From Palsa-504 sp963835775 (GTDB lineage: Bacteria > Actinomycetota > Actinomycetes > Streptosporangiales > Streptosporangiaceae), in contig CAWIHB010000004.1 in NCBI GenBank assembly GCA_963835775.1, positions 62,001-126,000 on the forward strand: a DNA stretch of 64,000 bases, written 5' to 3'. Shown here piece by piece: positions 35,126 to 44,479 of the stretch; position 1 is the stretch's first letter; every line of letters begins with the position of its first letter. The notes below the pieces were generated by a model that was not told where the DNA came from, searched no databases, and worked only from the letters and a program-made list of their open reading frames with translations. The position numbers and the translations under genes are program-made.

Positions 35126-36478
35126 ATGTGTCTCGTGGGGCTCGAGCCGGGTACCGAGTACGACCTGATCGAGCGCGCAAGTGCAATCGACCTGATGGAG
35201 CTTGCCTCGGATTTCGGTCCGTTGCCGCTGCAGGTGGGAGCCATCTTGGGTTTCGGATCTGGCGAGAATCTGGCAGTGGGCGAGGTCCGCGATGCGCTGG
35301 CCGATCGCATCTGTGCCCTTCCGCGCCTGCGGCAGCAGCTGGTCTCGACACCGCCGGGGTGTGGTCGGCCAGTCTGGGTCGATGATCCAGAGTTCGACGT
35401 CGCCCGGCACGTTCACGAAGTCGCCTGTTCACCGCCTGGCGATGAGGACGCGCTCCTGCGGGCAGCGGCTGGAGTGGTGGCCGTCCCGCTGCCGCCGGGC
35501 CAGCCGCTGTGGTCAGCCACGATCGTCACCGGGCTCGCCGGGGACGCCTGCGCTGTGATCGTCGTCTTCCACCATGTGCTGGCTGACGGTATGGGCGGCC
35601 TGGCGGTCCTGGCCAGCCTGGTCGACGGAGCCGTCAATGCTCCTCGGCAGAACTTCCCCCGGGCGAGGACACCGGCGCGGCGACTGGCGGTGGACGCAGC
35701 CGTGAGCAGGGTCCGCGTACTGGCTCACCTTGGGCGCGTCCCGGCTGGTCTGCGAGATGCTCTGGCCGAACTCCGGCCAGGGGCCATTCCCCGGGCGCCC
35801 CGCTGTTCGCTGAATCGCCCCGTCGGCACCCGCCGCCGGTTCGGGGTCGTGCGGGCTGATCTGGCGTAGGTCCACTCGGCCGGCCGCGCCTTCGGGGGGA
35901 CGGTCAACGATGTGGTCCTCACCGCGGTGAGCGGCGCACTTCGGGCCCAGCTGGCCCACCGAGGTGAACGCATCGATCACATCGTCGTGTCCGTGCCGGT
36001 CTCGGGCAGGGCCGAGGCCAGCCCTGCTCGACTTGGCAACCAGGTCGGGGTCACGCCGGTGATGATTCCGGCATCCGGTGCTCCGCTCGACCGGCTGGCG
36101 GCGATCGCTGAGATCACCCGGCGACACAAAAGCCGGACCAGAGGAGCATCCGCCGCAGTGATCGCCCCCACATTCCGGCTCCTTGCCGCGCTCGGCGTAC
36201 TGCGCTGGCTCGTCGAGCGTCAGAACTTGGTCACATGTTTCGTGACCAACCTCCGGGGCCCGGATGTCCCGGTTTCCTTTCTCGGCGCGGCTGTCTCCCA
36301 GATGATTCCGCTCGCTGGCGTCGCCGGAAACGTAGCCGTCGCGTTCGCGGTCCTGTCCTATGCCGGCACCCTCACCGTAACCGTCATCGCCGACGGCGAC
36401 GCCTGCCCCGACTGCGGAGCCCTCGTCGCTGCACTTCAAGGCGAACTCGACGCACTCACCGCACCGATCAAGACGTAA
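35126..36478 (+). pseudogene. Wax ester synthase/diacylglycerol acyltransferase (WS/DGAT) with an in-frame amber stop
   Basis: A single frame of 450 codons interrupted only by TAG at 35867-35869 (codon 248). Before it lie SAIDLMELASDFGPLPLQV and the catalytic HHVLADGMGG (149 on). After it come FGGTVNDVVLTAVSGALR, ARLGNQVGV and the typical TNLRGPDVPVSFLGA. WS/DGAT enzymes make triacylglycerol and wax esters and are usually 450-470 aa, so only one base change separates this from an intact gene. It could be a pseudogene, a sequencing error or read-through. Confidence 0.85.
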
Positions 36479-36615
36479 CCCAGGCCGCTGCTGGCAGCTT
36501 CGCCGGGCCGCCGCACACAGCACCCCGCGGGCCCACGGTGATGCGCGATGGCAGCCGAGCCAGGGGCCGATCCAGACCCCGGCTTCCGGGCAAGAGTGCC
36601 CTCGCGATCCTGAAG

Positions 36616-36739
36616 TCAGCCCGATGCCTTCAGGTGACGGTTGAAGAAGGACACGATGCGCTGGCGGGCATCTGCCGCCGACGGCTCGTGGAGGCCGGAA
36701 GGCCCGTTGAACTTCCCCATCACGACGAAGATCGCGGGG
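36616..36739 (-). pseudogene. C-terminal scrap of a dienelactone-hydrolase-like protein
   Basis: The last ~40 codons, HEPSAADARQRIVSFFNRHL and K-A-S-G-stop, match the end of small alpha/beta hydrolases. The catalytic His region is not recognisable. It abuts the quinone-reductase fragment on the other strand. Confidence 0.5.
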
Positions 36740-36743
36740 GTAG

Positions 36744-37262
36744 GTCGCCGCGACGGCGGTGGAAAGTTACGTCACGATGCTGCTCGGGCTGACCCGGCGG
36801 GCCAGCCTGCGGCCCGGGGAATGGGTGCTGGTGCTTGGCGCCGGGGGCGGGATCGGGCTTGCCGCCGTCGATGTGGCCACCGCGCTTGGGGCGCGAGTGA
36901 TCGCCGCGGCATCCAGCCCGGCCAAGCGGGCGGCGGCGGTCACCGCCGGGGCGCAGGCCACGATCGATTACCAGGCTGAGGACCTGAAGGCCAGGGTACA
37001 CCAGATCACCGGCACCGGCGCCGACCTGGTGGTCGACCCGGTCGGTGACCCGTTCGCCGAGCCGGCGCTGCGCAGCTTGCGCGCCTACGGCCGCTACCTG
37101 GCGATCGGCTTCGCCGGCGGATCCATCCCGCGGCTGCCGCTGCACCGCATCCTGCTCGACGACCGCAGCATGATCGGGGTCGACTGGGGCGCGTGGTCAC
37201 GCCAGGACCCGGCCGGCAACCAGGCGCTGGTGGCCGAGCTTTCGGTGCGCTGCCTCGAAGGT
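36744..37262 (+). pseudogene. Quinone oxidoreductase (MDR family), internal fragment
   Basis: The NADPH-binding Rossmann domain of a zeta-crystallin-like reductase: RPGEWVLVLGAGGGIGLAAV, GAQATIDYQ, ADLVVDPVGDPF, SLRAYGRYLAIGFAGG. The N-terminal GroES-like domain and the last ~30 residues are missing. Its 3' end meets the 3' end of the O-methyltransferase gene. Confidence 0.8.
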
Positions 37263-37861
37263 CACGAGCGGCGCTTGACGGCCACGATGACGCCGCTGCT
37301 GAAGCCCAGTTCGGCACAGACGAGTTCAGCATTACCGAGCAGACGGTGACGCACAACGGCCAGGGCAGACCGGAGCTGCTCATCGTCGTGGCGGGTGAGG
37401 TCCATGTCGTCCACGACGAGGACGCCGCCCTCGCGGAGCCCGGCCACAGTCCGGCGCAGCTTGAAGATCTTCCCACCGGGCGCGTCCGGGAATATCAGGT
37501 CAAACTGACCGAGGCGGCCGACGACCTCGGCCCCATCACCTGACTCGAAGCGAACCCACGGCGGCCAGGGCGCGGCCAGCGCCGTCCGCTGTACCTGATC
37601 ATCGAGCTCGACCGTGACGACCTCGACGTCCCGGCGCGCTCCGAGCCCGTGGACCAGCCAGGCGAGCCCGACGCCGACGCCGGTGCCGATCTCCAGAACC
37701 CGGCCACCGCGCGGGACCGCTGCGGCCAGTGCCGCCAGCAGCTTGCCCACCTCGACCTCGCAGGCGAGCTGGAACCCGGCGCTGGCGGCTCGTTCGTAGG
37801 CGGCCAGAACGCTGCCGGGAAGCTCCTCGCTCTCGGTCACAAGGAACATCATGCCCCGCAC
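37262..37861 (-). CDS. Class I SAM-dependent O-methyltransferase
   Basis: A 199-aa protein of the CCoAOMT-like methyltransferase_24/3 type: SAM-binding motif VLEIGTGVGVGLAWLV near residues 57-72, acidic residue after strand 2 (VTVELDD), FDLIFPDAPGGK as motif IV, and GGVLVVDDMD. It has the full length for the group (about 200 aa). ATG 37861 and ATG 37849 are both possible. It appears intact despite lying in a fragment-rich stretch. Substrate unknown. Confidence 0.87.
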   Translation of the reverse strand: MRGMMFLVTESEELPGSVLAAYERAASAGFQLACEVEVGKLLAALAAAVPRGGRVLEIGTGVGVGLAWLVHGLGARRDVEVVTVELDDQVQRTALAAPWPPWVRFESGDGAEVVGRLGQFDLIFPDAPGGKIFKLRRTVAGLREGGVLVVDDMDLTRHDDEQLRSALAVVRHRLLGNAELVCAELGFSSGVIVAVKRRS

Positions 37862-38044
37862 CGGGTGCCGGCCGCATCGCCCTCCCGATGGGCCTGCCCG
37901 GTCCGGCGGTCATGGCAGCTCTCGGCGCCGAAGTCGCGCTCGTGCACGCACGCCTCGATCACCTGCAGCACAGCTGAGCCCTACGGTCAGCGTCGCCGTC
38001 GCCTCCATGACCGTGCCCACCAGGCCGACCTCGCCGTCCAGCTC

Positions 38045-38245
38045 GACGCGCTCCAGCCCGCCGGCCAGCGTGCCGAACAGCCCGGCATAATAGCGCGGGG
38101 GGGGGGCGCCCAGCTGCCTGGCGAAGTGCGGCGGCATGGCCGGGCCGTACGCATACAGGTAGGGGGTGACGAGCGTGCGCAGCGCCGCGTCGCCGTCCAC
38201 GGGGCGGAAGCCGGGCAGCCAGCGGTACGGGTTAGTGTAGGTCAC
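38045..38245 (-). pseudogene. Fragment of a winged-helix DNA-binding-domain (HTH_42-like) protein
   Basis: About 65 codons read WLPGFRPVDGDAALRTLV, YLYAYGPAMPPHFARQLG and LFGTLAGGLERVELDGE. This fits the central part of actinomycete winged-helix proteins related to AlkX/YcaQ. Flanking parts are missing or out of frame. A G-tract near 38097-38105 interrupts the region. Confidence 0.6.
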
Positions 38246-38437
38246 CTGGCGGCCCCGGCGTCGCTGCGTGGCCTCCAGGCGGCTGCTGGCGGCGGTGCGC
38301 CGTAGGACAGCTTCTGGACGGGCTCGTTCAGCTTCATGGCCGGTGCTGTGCCGCGTGTCCGCGGCACGCTGATGCGCACGTTCTGGAGCCGCTGTCGTAC
38401 GCTCCAGCTGTGCCAAGGAGCCTCGCCGGATCTGGGG

Positions 38438-39601
38438 ATGATTGACCTGGATATCGCGACGCCGCTGTCGACCAGCGGCCGTTTTATCGTCGACGCGGAC
38501 GGAAGGCGTGTCCGCCTGGCCGGGGTGAACTGGTACGGCGCTCACGAGGATCTCGGCGTGGCGCCAGGGCTGGACCGCACGGACCGCCGCGCGCTGGCCC
38601 GGGCGATCGCGATGCAGGGGTTCAACAGCGTGCGGCTTCCGTTCAGCCTGTGGATGACCGAGCAGGTCTCCGCGGTCCCCGATCAGTACCTGGCCGCCAA
38701 CCCCGATCTGGCTGGGGCGACGCCGATGCAGGTCTACGACGCGTGCGTGCAGGTGCTCACCGGCGAGGGCCTGATCGTGATACCGAACTGCCACATCCTC
38801 GACCCCGGGTGGTGCTGCTCGGAGGACGACGGCAACGGCCTGTGGTACAACCGCCGCTGGCCGGCCACGAAGTTCTTCGCAGCCTGGCAGCACATCGCCG
38901 CGCGGTACCAGGCGAACCCGCTCGTCGCCGCCATGGACATCATGAACGAGCCCCGGCGGACGGCGGCGGGCCGGCGCGTTCTCACGCCGACCTGGGGGAC
39001 CAGGCCCAGGACCGACGTCGCGGCCATGTACGCCACGGCTGGGAACCTCATCCACCAGATCAGCCCGCACGTGCTGATCATCTGCGAGGGCCTCAATTAC
39101 GCAGCCGACCTGTCCGGCGTGGCCAGGCACCCGGTACGGCTCGAACGCCCGGGCCAAGTCGTCTACAGCCTGCACGACTATGCGTGGTTCCACCCGCCGG
39201 GCCAGTCCCGGCAGGCGTACTTCGACCAGATGCGCGGTAACGGCGGGTACATCCTCAGCGAGCAGCTCGCTCCGGTATGGGTCGGTGAGTTCGGTAACGA
39301 CACCAGGTCGCTGGCCAGCTTCGGCCTGACCCCATCACAGGCCGGCCACGTCGGCTCCGCCGTATGGTGGAATAACTTCCAGGCCTGGCTCACCGGCAAC
39401 GACGTGGACTGGTGCTGGTGGGCGCTCAACCCGACACAGCCCAAAGGCACCATCCCGGTTGCCGGCCGGCACCGGTCCAACTGGGGCGACCCCGAGCCGT
39501 GGGGCCTGCTGACCGCGGATCGGCGCGGCGTCGCGAACCCGGGGGTGCTGAACCTGCTGAAGTCGATGATCCCGCCGCGCACCGGCCCTGGCATCACCTG
39601 A
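38438..39601 (+). CDS. Glycoside hydrolase family 5 (cellulase-like)
   Basis: A 387-aa GH5 domain. It opens with GRFIVDADGRRVRLAGVNWYG; the acid/base Glu is E171 (DIMNEPRR); HDYAWFHPPG is the loop after strand 6; the nucleophile is E284 (VWVGEFGND); WCWWALNP is near the end. GH5 enzymes cut beta-1,4-glucans or mannans. No signal peptide is visible, either from ATG 38438 or from the upstream ATGs at 38336 and 38372, which is unusual for a polysaccharidase. The start is uncertain because no strong ribosome site is present. Confidence 0.88.
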   Translation: MIDLDIATPLSTSGRFIVDADGRRVRLAGVNWYGAHEDLGVAPGLDRTDRRALARAIAMQGFNSVRLPFSLWMTEQVSAVPDQYLAANPDLAGATPMQVYDACVQVLTGEGLIVIPNCHILDPGWCCSEDDGNGLWYNRRWPATKFFAAWQHIAARYQANPLVAAMDIMNEPRRTAAGRRVLTPTWGTRPRTDVAAMYATAGNLIHQISPHVLIICEGLNYAADLSGVARHPVRLERPGQVVYSLHDYAWFHPPGQSRQAYFDQMRGNGGYILSEQLAPVWVGEFGNDTRSLASFGLTPSQAGHVGSAVWWNNFQAWLTGNDVDWCWWALNPTQPKGTIPVAGRHRSNWGDPEPWGLLTADRRGVANPGVLNLLKSMIPPRTGPGIT

Positions 39602-39932
39602 CCTCAGCTGCGCGCCCCGGGTTGGCTACGGCGCACCCCTGCACCTCATTACGGGCCCGTGCCGGCCCACTGCGCCGGGCAGCGCGTGGCCCCGGCGCCG
39701 CCGCCAAGGCACGACTTCGACGTCACCCTCCGCAACCACGCCTCGAAGTCGGTGGCGCGCACACTGCCGCCTGCATGGTCTGTCGAATACTTGCCAAACT
39801 GCCTGGCCGAACGCCCGAACAATCGTTCTGTCCCACCGGCGCCGGTCACGCGCTTGATACCCGGCGGGCCGGGGCTGCAGCCCATATCTTCGAGCTGCCA
39901 TGCGGGGGCCGGTGAGGGAGTGCGCCGCGGAT
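39602..39932. other. 330-bp interval without a supported gene
   Basis: Minus-strand frames of 78-91 codons exist (39626-39901) but match nothing I know. The interval separates convergent 3' ends, so terminators are expected; none is clear. Confidence 0.4.
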
Positions 39933-40460
39933 TTACCGGTCCGGGTGCGCCATCTCGTCGATCACGCCAGTCGTGGCCAGGATCAGGATGTCATTCTCGC
40001 CCGGCGCCACCTCGACCCCGTAAGTATCCGAGACCCTGAACCACCGCTTGGAGACCTCGGCAACCTTGTCCCCGTCGCGCTCGATCGTGTACTCGTGGTC
40101 GACGATGTTGCCCTGGACGTGCAGGTCCGGGCCGTCTTCGACCTTGACGACCCAGCGCTCGCGCAACGGTGCGATCATGGCCTTCTTGACCATGGCCATG
40201 CGCCTGCCGGCAGGATCCTCGATCTCCATGCTGTCCTTGACCCGGAGCATGCGTTCCTGGATCTTGCACAGCTCGCGCCCCTGCATGTCTTCGAACAACA
40301 GCGTCTTGCGGACCCGCAGAGCTTTGCCATCCACCTTGAACACGCGCTCACCGCGATCGTTCTCGACAACGTAGTCATCGCCAATCGAGATCACGCGCTG
40401 GCGCATCTGGTAGCGCGTGGCGGCGCGGCCTTCACGTCGCTCCTGCCGTCTGCGAAACAT
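39933..40460 (-). CDS. LURP-one-related (Tubby C2-like) protein
   Basis: A 175-aa protein with a full LURP-one-related beta barrel: YQMRQRVISIGDDYVVEND, GERVFKVDGKALRVRKTL, ELCKIQERMLRVKDSMEIED, then DLHVQGNIVDHEYTIERDG and a final FRVSDTYGVEVAPGEND. This twelve-stranded fold is related to Tubby and scramblase and may bind lipid. Its role in bacteria is unknown. The start is ATG 40460 (MFRRRQERRE), not the longer frame to 40580. It is divergent from the AAA+ ATPase with about 25-45 bp between starts. Confidence 0.85.
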   Translation of the reverse strand: MFRRRQERREGRAATRYQMRQRVISIGDDYVVENDRGERVFKVDGKALRVRKTLLFEDMQGRELCKIQERMLRVKDSMEIEDPAGRRMAMVKKAMIAPLRERWVVKVEDGPDLHVQGNIVDHEYTIERDGDKVAEVSKRWFRVSDTYGVEVAPGENDILILATTGVIDEMAHPDR

Positions 40461-40485
40461 TTCCGGGCCCCAGTCCTTCTGTCGT

Positions 40486-42123
40486 ATGCCAGCCAGTCTC
40501 GTGCTGATGGCCACCGTAGGCCGGACATGGGACGCCGCACCCCACCCGCACCGGGTGAACCCAGACAGGCAGTCCACCACGTCAGAAAGCGAGGCGGTCG
40601 CCCGCGGCCTGCTGCGGGCTGGGATCGCGCTTATCCTTCTTTGGGTGGGGACGGTGCGTCCTGCTCACCTGGAGTCCCGCCTGGAGCTGGCTGATGTCGG
40701 CAGGCTCGCCAGGCGGCTGGCGCGTCGTGTGGCGGCGGCGGCGCGGACTGAGGATGCGCCGGTTCAGCGGGCGCTGTGGGAGCATCTTGGTCCGCAGGCG
40801 GCCGACGTGCCGGTGGTGCGGGCCGCGTGGCCTGGCTATGACTGGGTGAACGTCCAGGTTGGCCTGGACGCCTGGCTAGCGGGACCGGGCCGCCGTCACG
40901 AGCTTGCGGGAATCACCGGGTTCCACCCGGGGCCCGGGCTTGCCGATCTGGTTCAGAACGAGCAGTGGCGTCGGGTGCGCATGGGCAGCCCGGCTGCGGA
41001 GCTGCTGCCTGCCGGGCCGGGCGGGGTCACCCTGGCGTGCCTGCAGTGTGCCCTGTGCCTGGTCGCGGACGGGCAGTACCGGCTGGCCCTGCTGATCCAG
41101 GCTGCCGGCCCGGAGGTCAGCGTAGAGGTGGCGTGCGCGGACCGCGGGCGGGCGCGGCAGGTCATTGACGAGATACGGCGGCTCGGCATCGAGCGCAATG
41201 TGTTCCGCGGGCATGTGATCAGCTTCGGCGGTGAGGTGTTCGGCCCGCGCCACCAGGAGCTGCTGAGTTTCCTTGGGCGTCCCGAGGTCGGCCGCGAGCA
41301 GGTGATCTTGCCGCCGGATCTGCTCGAGCGGATCGAGCGGCAGGTCGTCGGGGTGGCCCGGCAGATGTCGTGGCTGCGGGCGAGCGGGCAGCATCTCAAG
41401 CGCGGCGTCTTGCTGCACGGCCCGCCGGGGACCGGCAAGACGCACACCGTCCGTTACCTGCTGGGCCAGATGCCGGGCGTCACCGTGGTGGTACTGACCG
41501 GCGCGGCGCTTAATCGCATCGCCGCGGCCTGCTCGGTCGCACGGGCGTTGCAGCCCTCGGTGGTGGTGGTCGAGGACGTGGACCTGATCGCCGAGCAGCG
41601 GGACAGCCGCGCCGGCCAGCACCCGCTGCTGTTCCAGCTGCTGAACGAGATGGACGGGCTCGGCGAGGACGCCGATGTCACGTTCTTGCTCACCACCAAC
41701 CGCGCCGACCTGCTCGAGCCGGCCCTGGCCCAGCGTCCCGGCCGGGTCGATCACGCGGCCGAGCTGCCCCTCCCCGATGCGGACGCGCGGCGCAGGCTGA
41801 TCCGGCTCTACCAGCATGACCTGGTGCTGGACCTGTCCAGCCCCGCAGACATGATCGCCCGCACCGAAGGCGTTACCGCATCCTTCCTCAAGGAGCTGCT
41901 GCGCCGCGCCGCCCTGTACGCCGCCGAAGATCTCGCAGGCCAGATCCCCCGCGCTGAGGCAGACGGCGGCGATGCCGCTGGAAGGCCACTGACGGTAAGG
42001 GACGCGCACATGAACGCCGCCCTCGATGAGCTACTCGATTCCCGGAATCAGCTCACCCGGACCCTGCTCGGCGGACGTGCGGCCCAGAGTCCGCCCGCTG
42101 CTCCCAAACCCGTCACGCCATAG
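40486..42123 (+). CDS. AAA+ ATPase with a ~280-residue N-terminal extension
   Basis: An approximately 545-aa protein. The C-terminal AAA+ module has Walker A GPPGTGKT (41419-41442, residues 312-319), Walker B VVVVEDVDL, sensor 1 LLTTNRADL, and an Arg-finger-like RPGRVD. It resembles the FtsH/CbbX/SpoVK group of remodelling ATPases. The N-terminus is helical (ARGLLRAGIALILLWVG, then GRLARRLARRVAAAAR) and otherwise unrecognised. No protease domain follows. The start could be ATG 40486 or 40507; the frame upstream overlaps the divergent LURP-one gene. Partner or substrate unknown. Confidence 0.82.
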   Translation: MPASLVLMATVGRTWDAAPHPHRVNPDRQSTTSESEAVARGLLRAGIALILLWVGTVRPAHLESRLELADVGRLARRLARRVAAAARTEDAPVQRALWEHLGPQAADVPVVRAAWPGYDWVNVQVGLDAWLAGPGRRHELAGITGFHPGPGLADLVQNEQWRRVRMGSPAAELLPAGPGGVTLACLQCALCLVADGQYRLALLIQAAGPEVSVEVACADRGRARQVIDEIRRLGIERNVFRGHVISFGGEVFGPRHQELLSFLGRPEVGREQVILPPDLLERIERQVVGVARQMSWLRASGQHLKRGVLLHGPPGTGKTHTVRYLLGQMPGVTVVVLTGAALNRIAAACSVARALQPSVVVVEDVDLIAEQRDSRAGQHPLLFQLLNEMDGLGEDADVTFLLTTNRADLLEPALAQRPGRVDHAAELPLPDADARRRLIRLYQHDLVLDLSSPADMIARTEGVTASFLKELLRRAALYAAEDLAGQIPRAEADGGDAAGRPLTVRDAHMNAALDELLDSRNQLTRTLLGGRAAQSPPAAPKPVTP

Positions 42124-42371
42124 CGCGGAAGCCGGAAACCTTGCCGCCCGGAGGCCGAGACCCCGGCCTATACAGCCGGAAAGTTCGCGCCGGACGAGGC
42201 GACGCGGCCGTTCTTCATCGAAGGGTCGTGGTGCGAGCGCGGGGCCCTCGCTGACACGTGCGAGCAGGATAGCCGCACCGTGACGTTCCACTCCGAGCAC
42301 CGCCTACTGCAGCCCTACAGCGACGCCCTGGCGACCGGGTCTTGGCTGGCCTCGCCCGGAGGCCCGCTCTG

Positions 42372-43184
42372 TCATCGCTGCTGACTCTGCCAGCGGAACG
42401 CATCCACGACCTTCAACAGCTCGTCTTCTTGAGCCCAGTTGACGGCGAAGTGCTTGTTCGGCACCTCCATCTGGTTGTAGTACCACCAGTACATATAGAT
42501 GCCGAACGAGAAGATCGTGGCCACGATCCGGCCGACATAATTGTCCGGCCGCTTCACCCGGCCCTGATCGGGATAGGCCAGTTGCTGGCCGAGCCGGCCG
42601 TAGATCACCGACAGCTCGTACTCGACGCCGACTTCGGCTTGGTCATGCTTGATGAGGTCCTGGTCGAGCAGCACGAACGCGACGATTTCGGCGATGCCGC
42701 GGGCCACGATGCCAATCACCAGCCAGATGACCGGGTCACGAAAATCTTGGGTCATTCGGCGCAGCACCGCTAGGTGACCCGCGGCCCGCTGGAAGGACGG
42801 CTGCAACTCCTGCTGCAAGCCCTGCCGCCCGGCCTGCTCCCACCCGACAGCGACCGCCGCGTCGAGCAGTTCGAGTCGGCGCGCGTTGTGGTCACGCATC
42901 CGGCGGACAAGCTGGTAGAAGACATAGAACCCGTAGATTCCGAAGGTGAGTATGGTCCATCCCAACGCCGACCAGTAGCTGAAGAAGTAGTCAGATTCAC
43001 CCCGGCGCTGCGCGGCCAGGCGGACCCGGTCAGCAGCTGACGGCGCCGGCGGGCCGGGCATCTGCGGCGGGCCGGGCATCTGCGGCGGCCCAGGCATCAC
43101 CGGAGGGTGCGCATACTGGTTCGGCTGCGGAGCCGCTGGCGTCGGTTGCGGCGGCTGCCGCATTTGGTTAGGCATGTCGCTCAT
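42372..43184 (-). CDS. Membrane protein with Pro-rich N-terminus (DUF4234-like)
   Basis: A 270-aa protein. Residues 1-50 are Pro/Gln-rich with GPPQMPGPPQMPGPP repeats. Then come membrane segments around WSALGWTILTFGIYGFYVFY (about 72-91), VIWLVIGIVARGIAEIVAFV (about 150-170) and IVATIFSFGIYMYWWYYN (about 225-243). FGIYGFYVFYQLVRRMRDHN is the pattern seen in DUF4234 proteins. Pro-rich cytoplasmic tails of this kind are common on actinomycete membrane proteins. It converges on the AAA+ gene. Function unknown. Confidence 0.75.
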   Translation of the reverse strand: MSDMPNQMRQPPQPTPAAPQPNQYAHPPVMPGPPQMPGPPQMPGPPAPSAADRVRLAAQRRGESDYFFSYWSALGWTILTFGIYGFYVFYQLVRRMRDHNARRLELLDAAVAVGWEQAGRQGLQQELQPSFQRAAGHLAVLRRMTQDFRDPVIWLVIGIVARGIAEIVAFVLLDQDLIKHDQAEVGVEYELSVIYGRLGQQLAYPDQGRVKRPDNYVGRIVATIFSFGIYMYWWYYNQMEVPNKHFAVNWAQEDELLKVVDAFRWQSQQR

Positions 43185-43903
43185 GAGGGTTCCTTCCGGT
43201 CGTGGGCTGTGTCATCCCGCACGGGTAACGACCAGGGCATCGCCTCCCCTGGTGCCGGAGTCACAACGTGGGATGTGAACGGGGCACGCAACCAGGGGGC
43301 TGTCCAGGCACCCCACGGCTAATTCGCAAAAGACTGAACTGTCGGTTCGTCGGTCCTGGGCTACGAAGCCCAGGCGGATTATCGGACCTCGCTCGATACG
43401 CCTGGCCGAGGAATCGACACGCGGTTGCCGGTATGCACAGCGACCCAGTGCCAGAATGCCCCCCTTTGCCCGCACCTCTGGGTCCGGAGCAATACCCTGA
43501 CGATACTCCTACCGGGCATCCGGCGATAGGCCCGGTAAAGGGAGACATATGCAACGCTGCGGCCGCTATCCGCGTGGTCGTGACGACTGGGCGGTCGCCC
43601 GTTGTCGTTTCACGTTGAGGGCTCCGAGGGAGCCGGCCGCGGTCGCCTGTCGTTAGCCTTAACCATGCCAGACGGCTGAACTGACACGCGATCGTCCGTC
43701 GCTGGGGTTGCCGGGGATCTGACGGGCTTTCGTGACCAACCAGCAGAGCCAGGCACTCAGAAGCCAGACGATCTGCGCGTATCAACCAATGCGACCTCGG
43801 CAGCCGCTATGAGGTAACCACGCACGGAAGCGGCACCCAGCAGGCACTGAAAGTCAAGCACTCGGCGGCGGCCTCGATTGGACACGCTAGGAAGGAGATC
43901 GTA
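43185..43903. other. 720-bp interval without a supported gene
   Basis: Both strands are open over long stretches (for example 43261-43785 minus) but lack codon bias and similarity. The AGGAAGGAG at 43889-43897 is the ribosome site of the next gene. Confidence 0.45.
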
Positions 43904-44323
43904 ATGCCCGTCATCGTTGTTACCCGGCTGCGGCTGAGGGACCCCGCGCTCCTGGACGAGTTCTTCACCGATGCCGTCGCCGCGATTGACCAGGCGATGA
44001 AGTCGGAAGGCAACCTCGGCGCGGACGCGCTCGCCGACGCCAACAACGCCTGGTGGAGCGTCAGCGCCTGGCAAGAACGCCACCTGATGCAGGCCCACGT
44101 GGACAGCCAGCCGCACCTGGGCATCAGCACCCGCCTGGATCATTTCTGCGACGAGGCGACGTTCGTCGACTGGGAGCAGGCCAGCCCCGACCTGCCGGAC
44201 TGGCAGACCAGCTGGAGGCACCTCACCGCCGACGGCAAGACGGCAGAACTCACCCACGCCTCAGCCGCCAACCAGAGCCGCGACTTCCCCCCGCCAGTCC
44301 AGCCGCCACCTGGCGTCTCCTGA
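43904..44323 (+). CDS. Hypothetical small protein, monooxygenase-like ferredoxin fold
   Basis: A 139-aa protein. VIVVTRLRLRDPALLDEFFT, AWWSVSAWQERHLMQAHVDS and HLGISTRLDHFCDEATFVDW fit the dimeric alpha-beta barrel of antibiotic-biosynthesis-monooxygenase/DUF3291-type proteins. A hydrophilic Pro-rich tail follows. The start ATG 43904 has a strong AGGAAGGAG ribosome site. Function not assignable. Confidence 0.7.
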   Translation: MPVIVVTRLRLRDPALLDEFFTDAVAAIDQAMKSEGNLGADALADANNAWWSVSAWQERHLMQAHVDSQPHLGISTRLDHFCDEATFVDWEQASPDLPDWQTSWRHLTADGKTAELTHASAANQSRDFPPPVQPPPGVS

Positions 44324-44479
44324 AGCAGCCAGCGCGAACTCGCGGAACGGCTGGCCACCACGGCCGCCGCAGGCCGTCCGGCCACCAACCCCCACGATCA
44401 CGGCCAGACGGATGCGGCGAGATTCAGCAACTCCGGGACCCTGGTACCGCGGTACTGACAAGTTCTCCAGGCCGTGCGG

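Noticed and set aside
37910..39193. 427-codon minus-strand frame
   Set aside because: Most of it is antisense to the GH5 gene. Only its last ~65 codons correspond to a real (winged-helix) fragment.
42150..42383. Open stretch of about 70 codons after the AAA+ gene, plus strand
   Set aside because: Third positions are G/C-rich and it ends in TGA, but it lacks a start, overlaps the 3' end of the DUF4234-like gene and matches no family I know.
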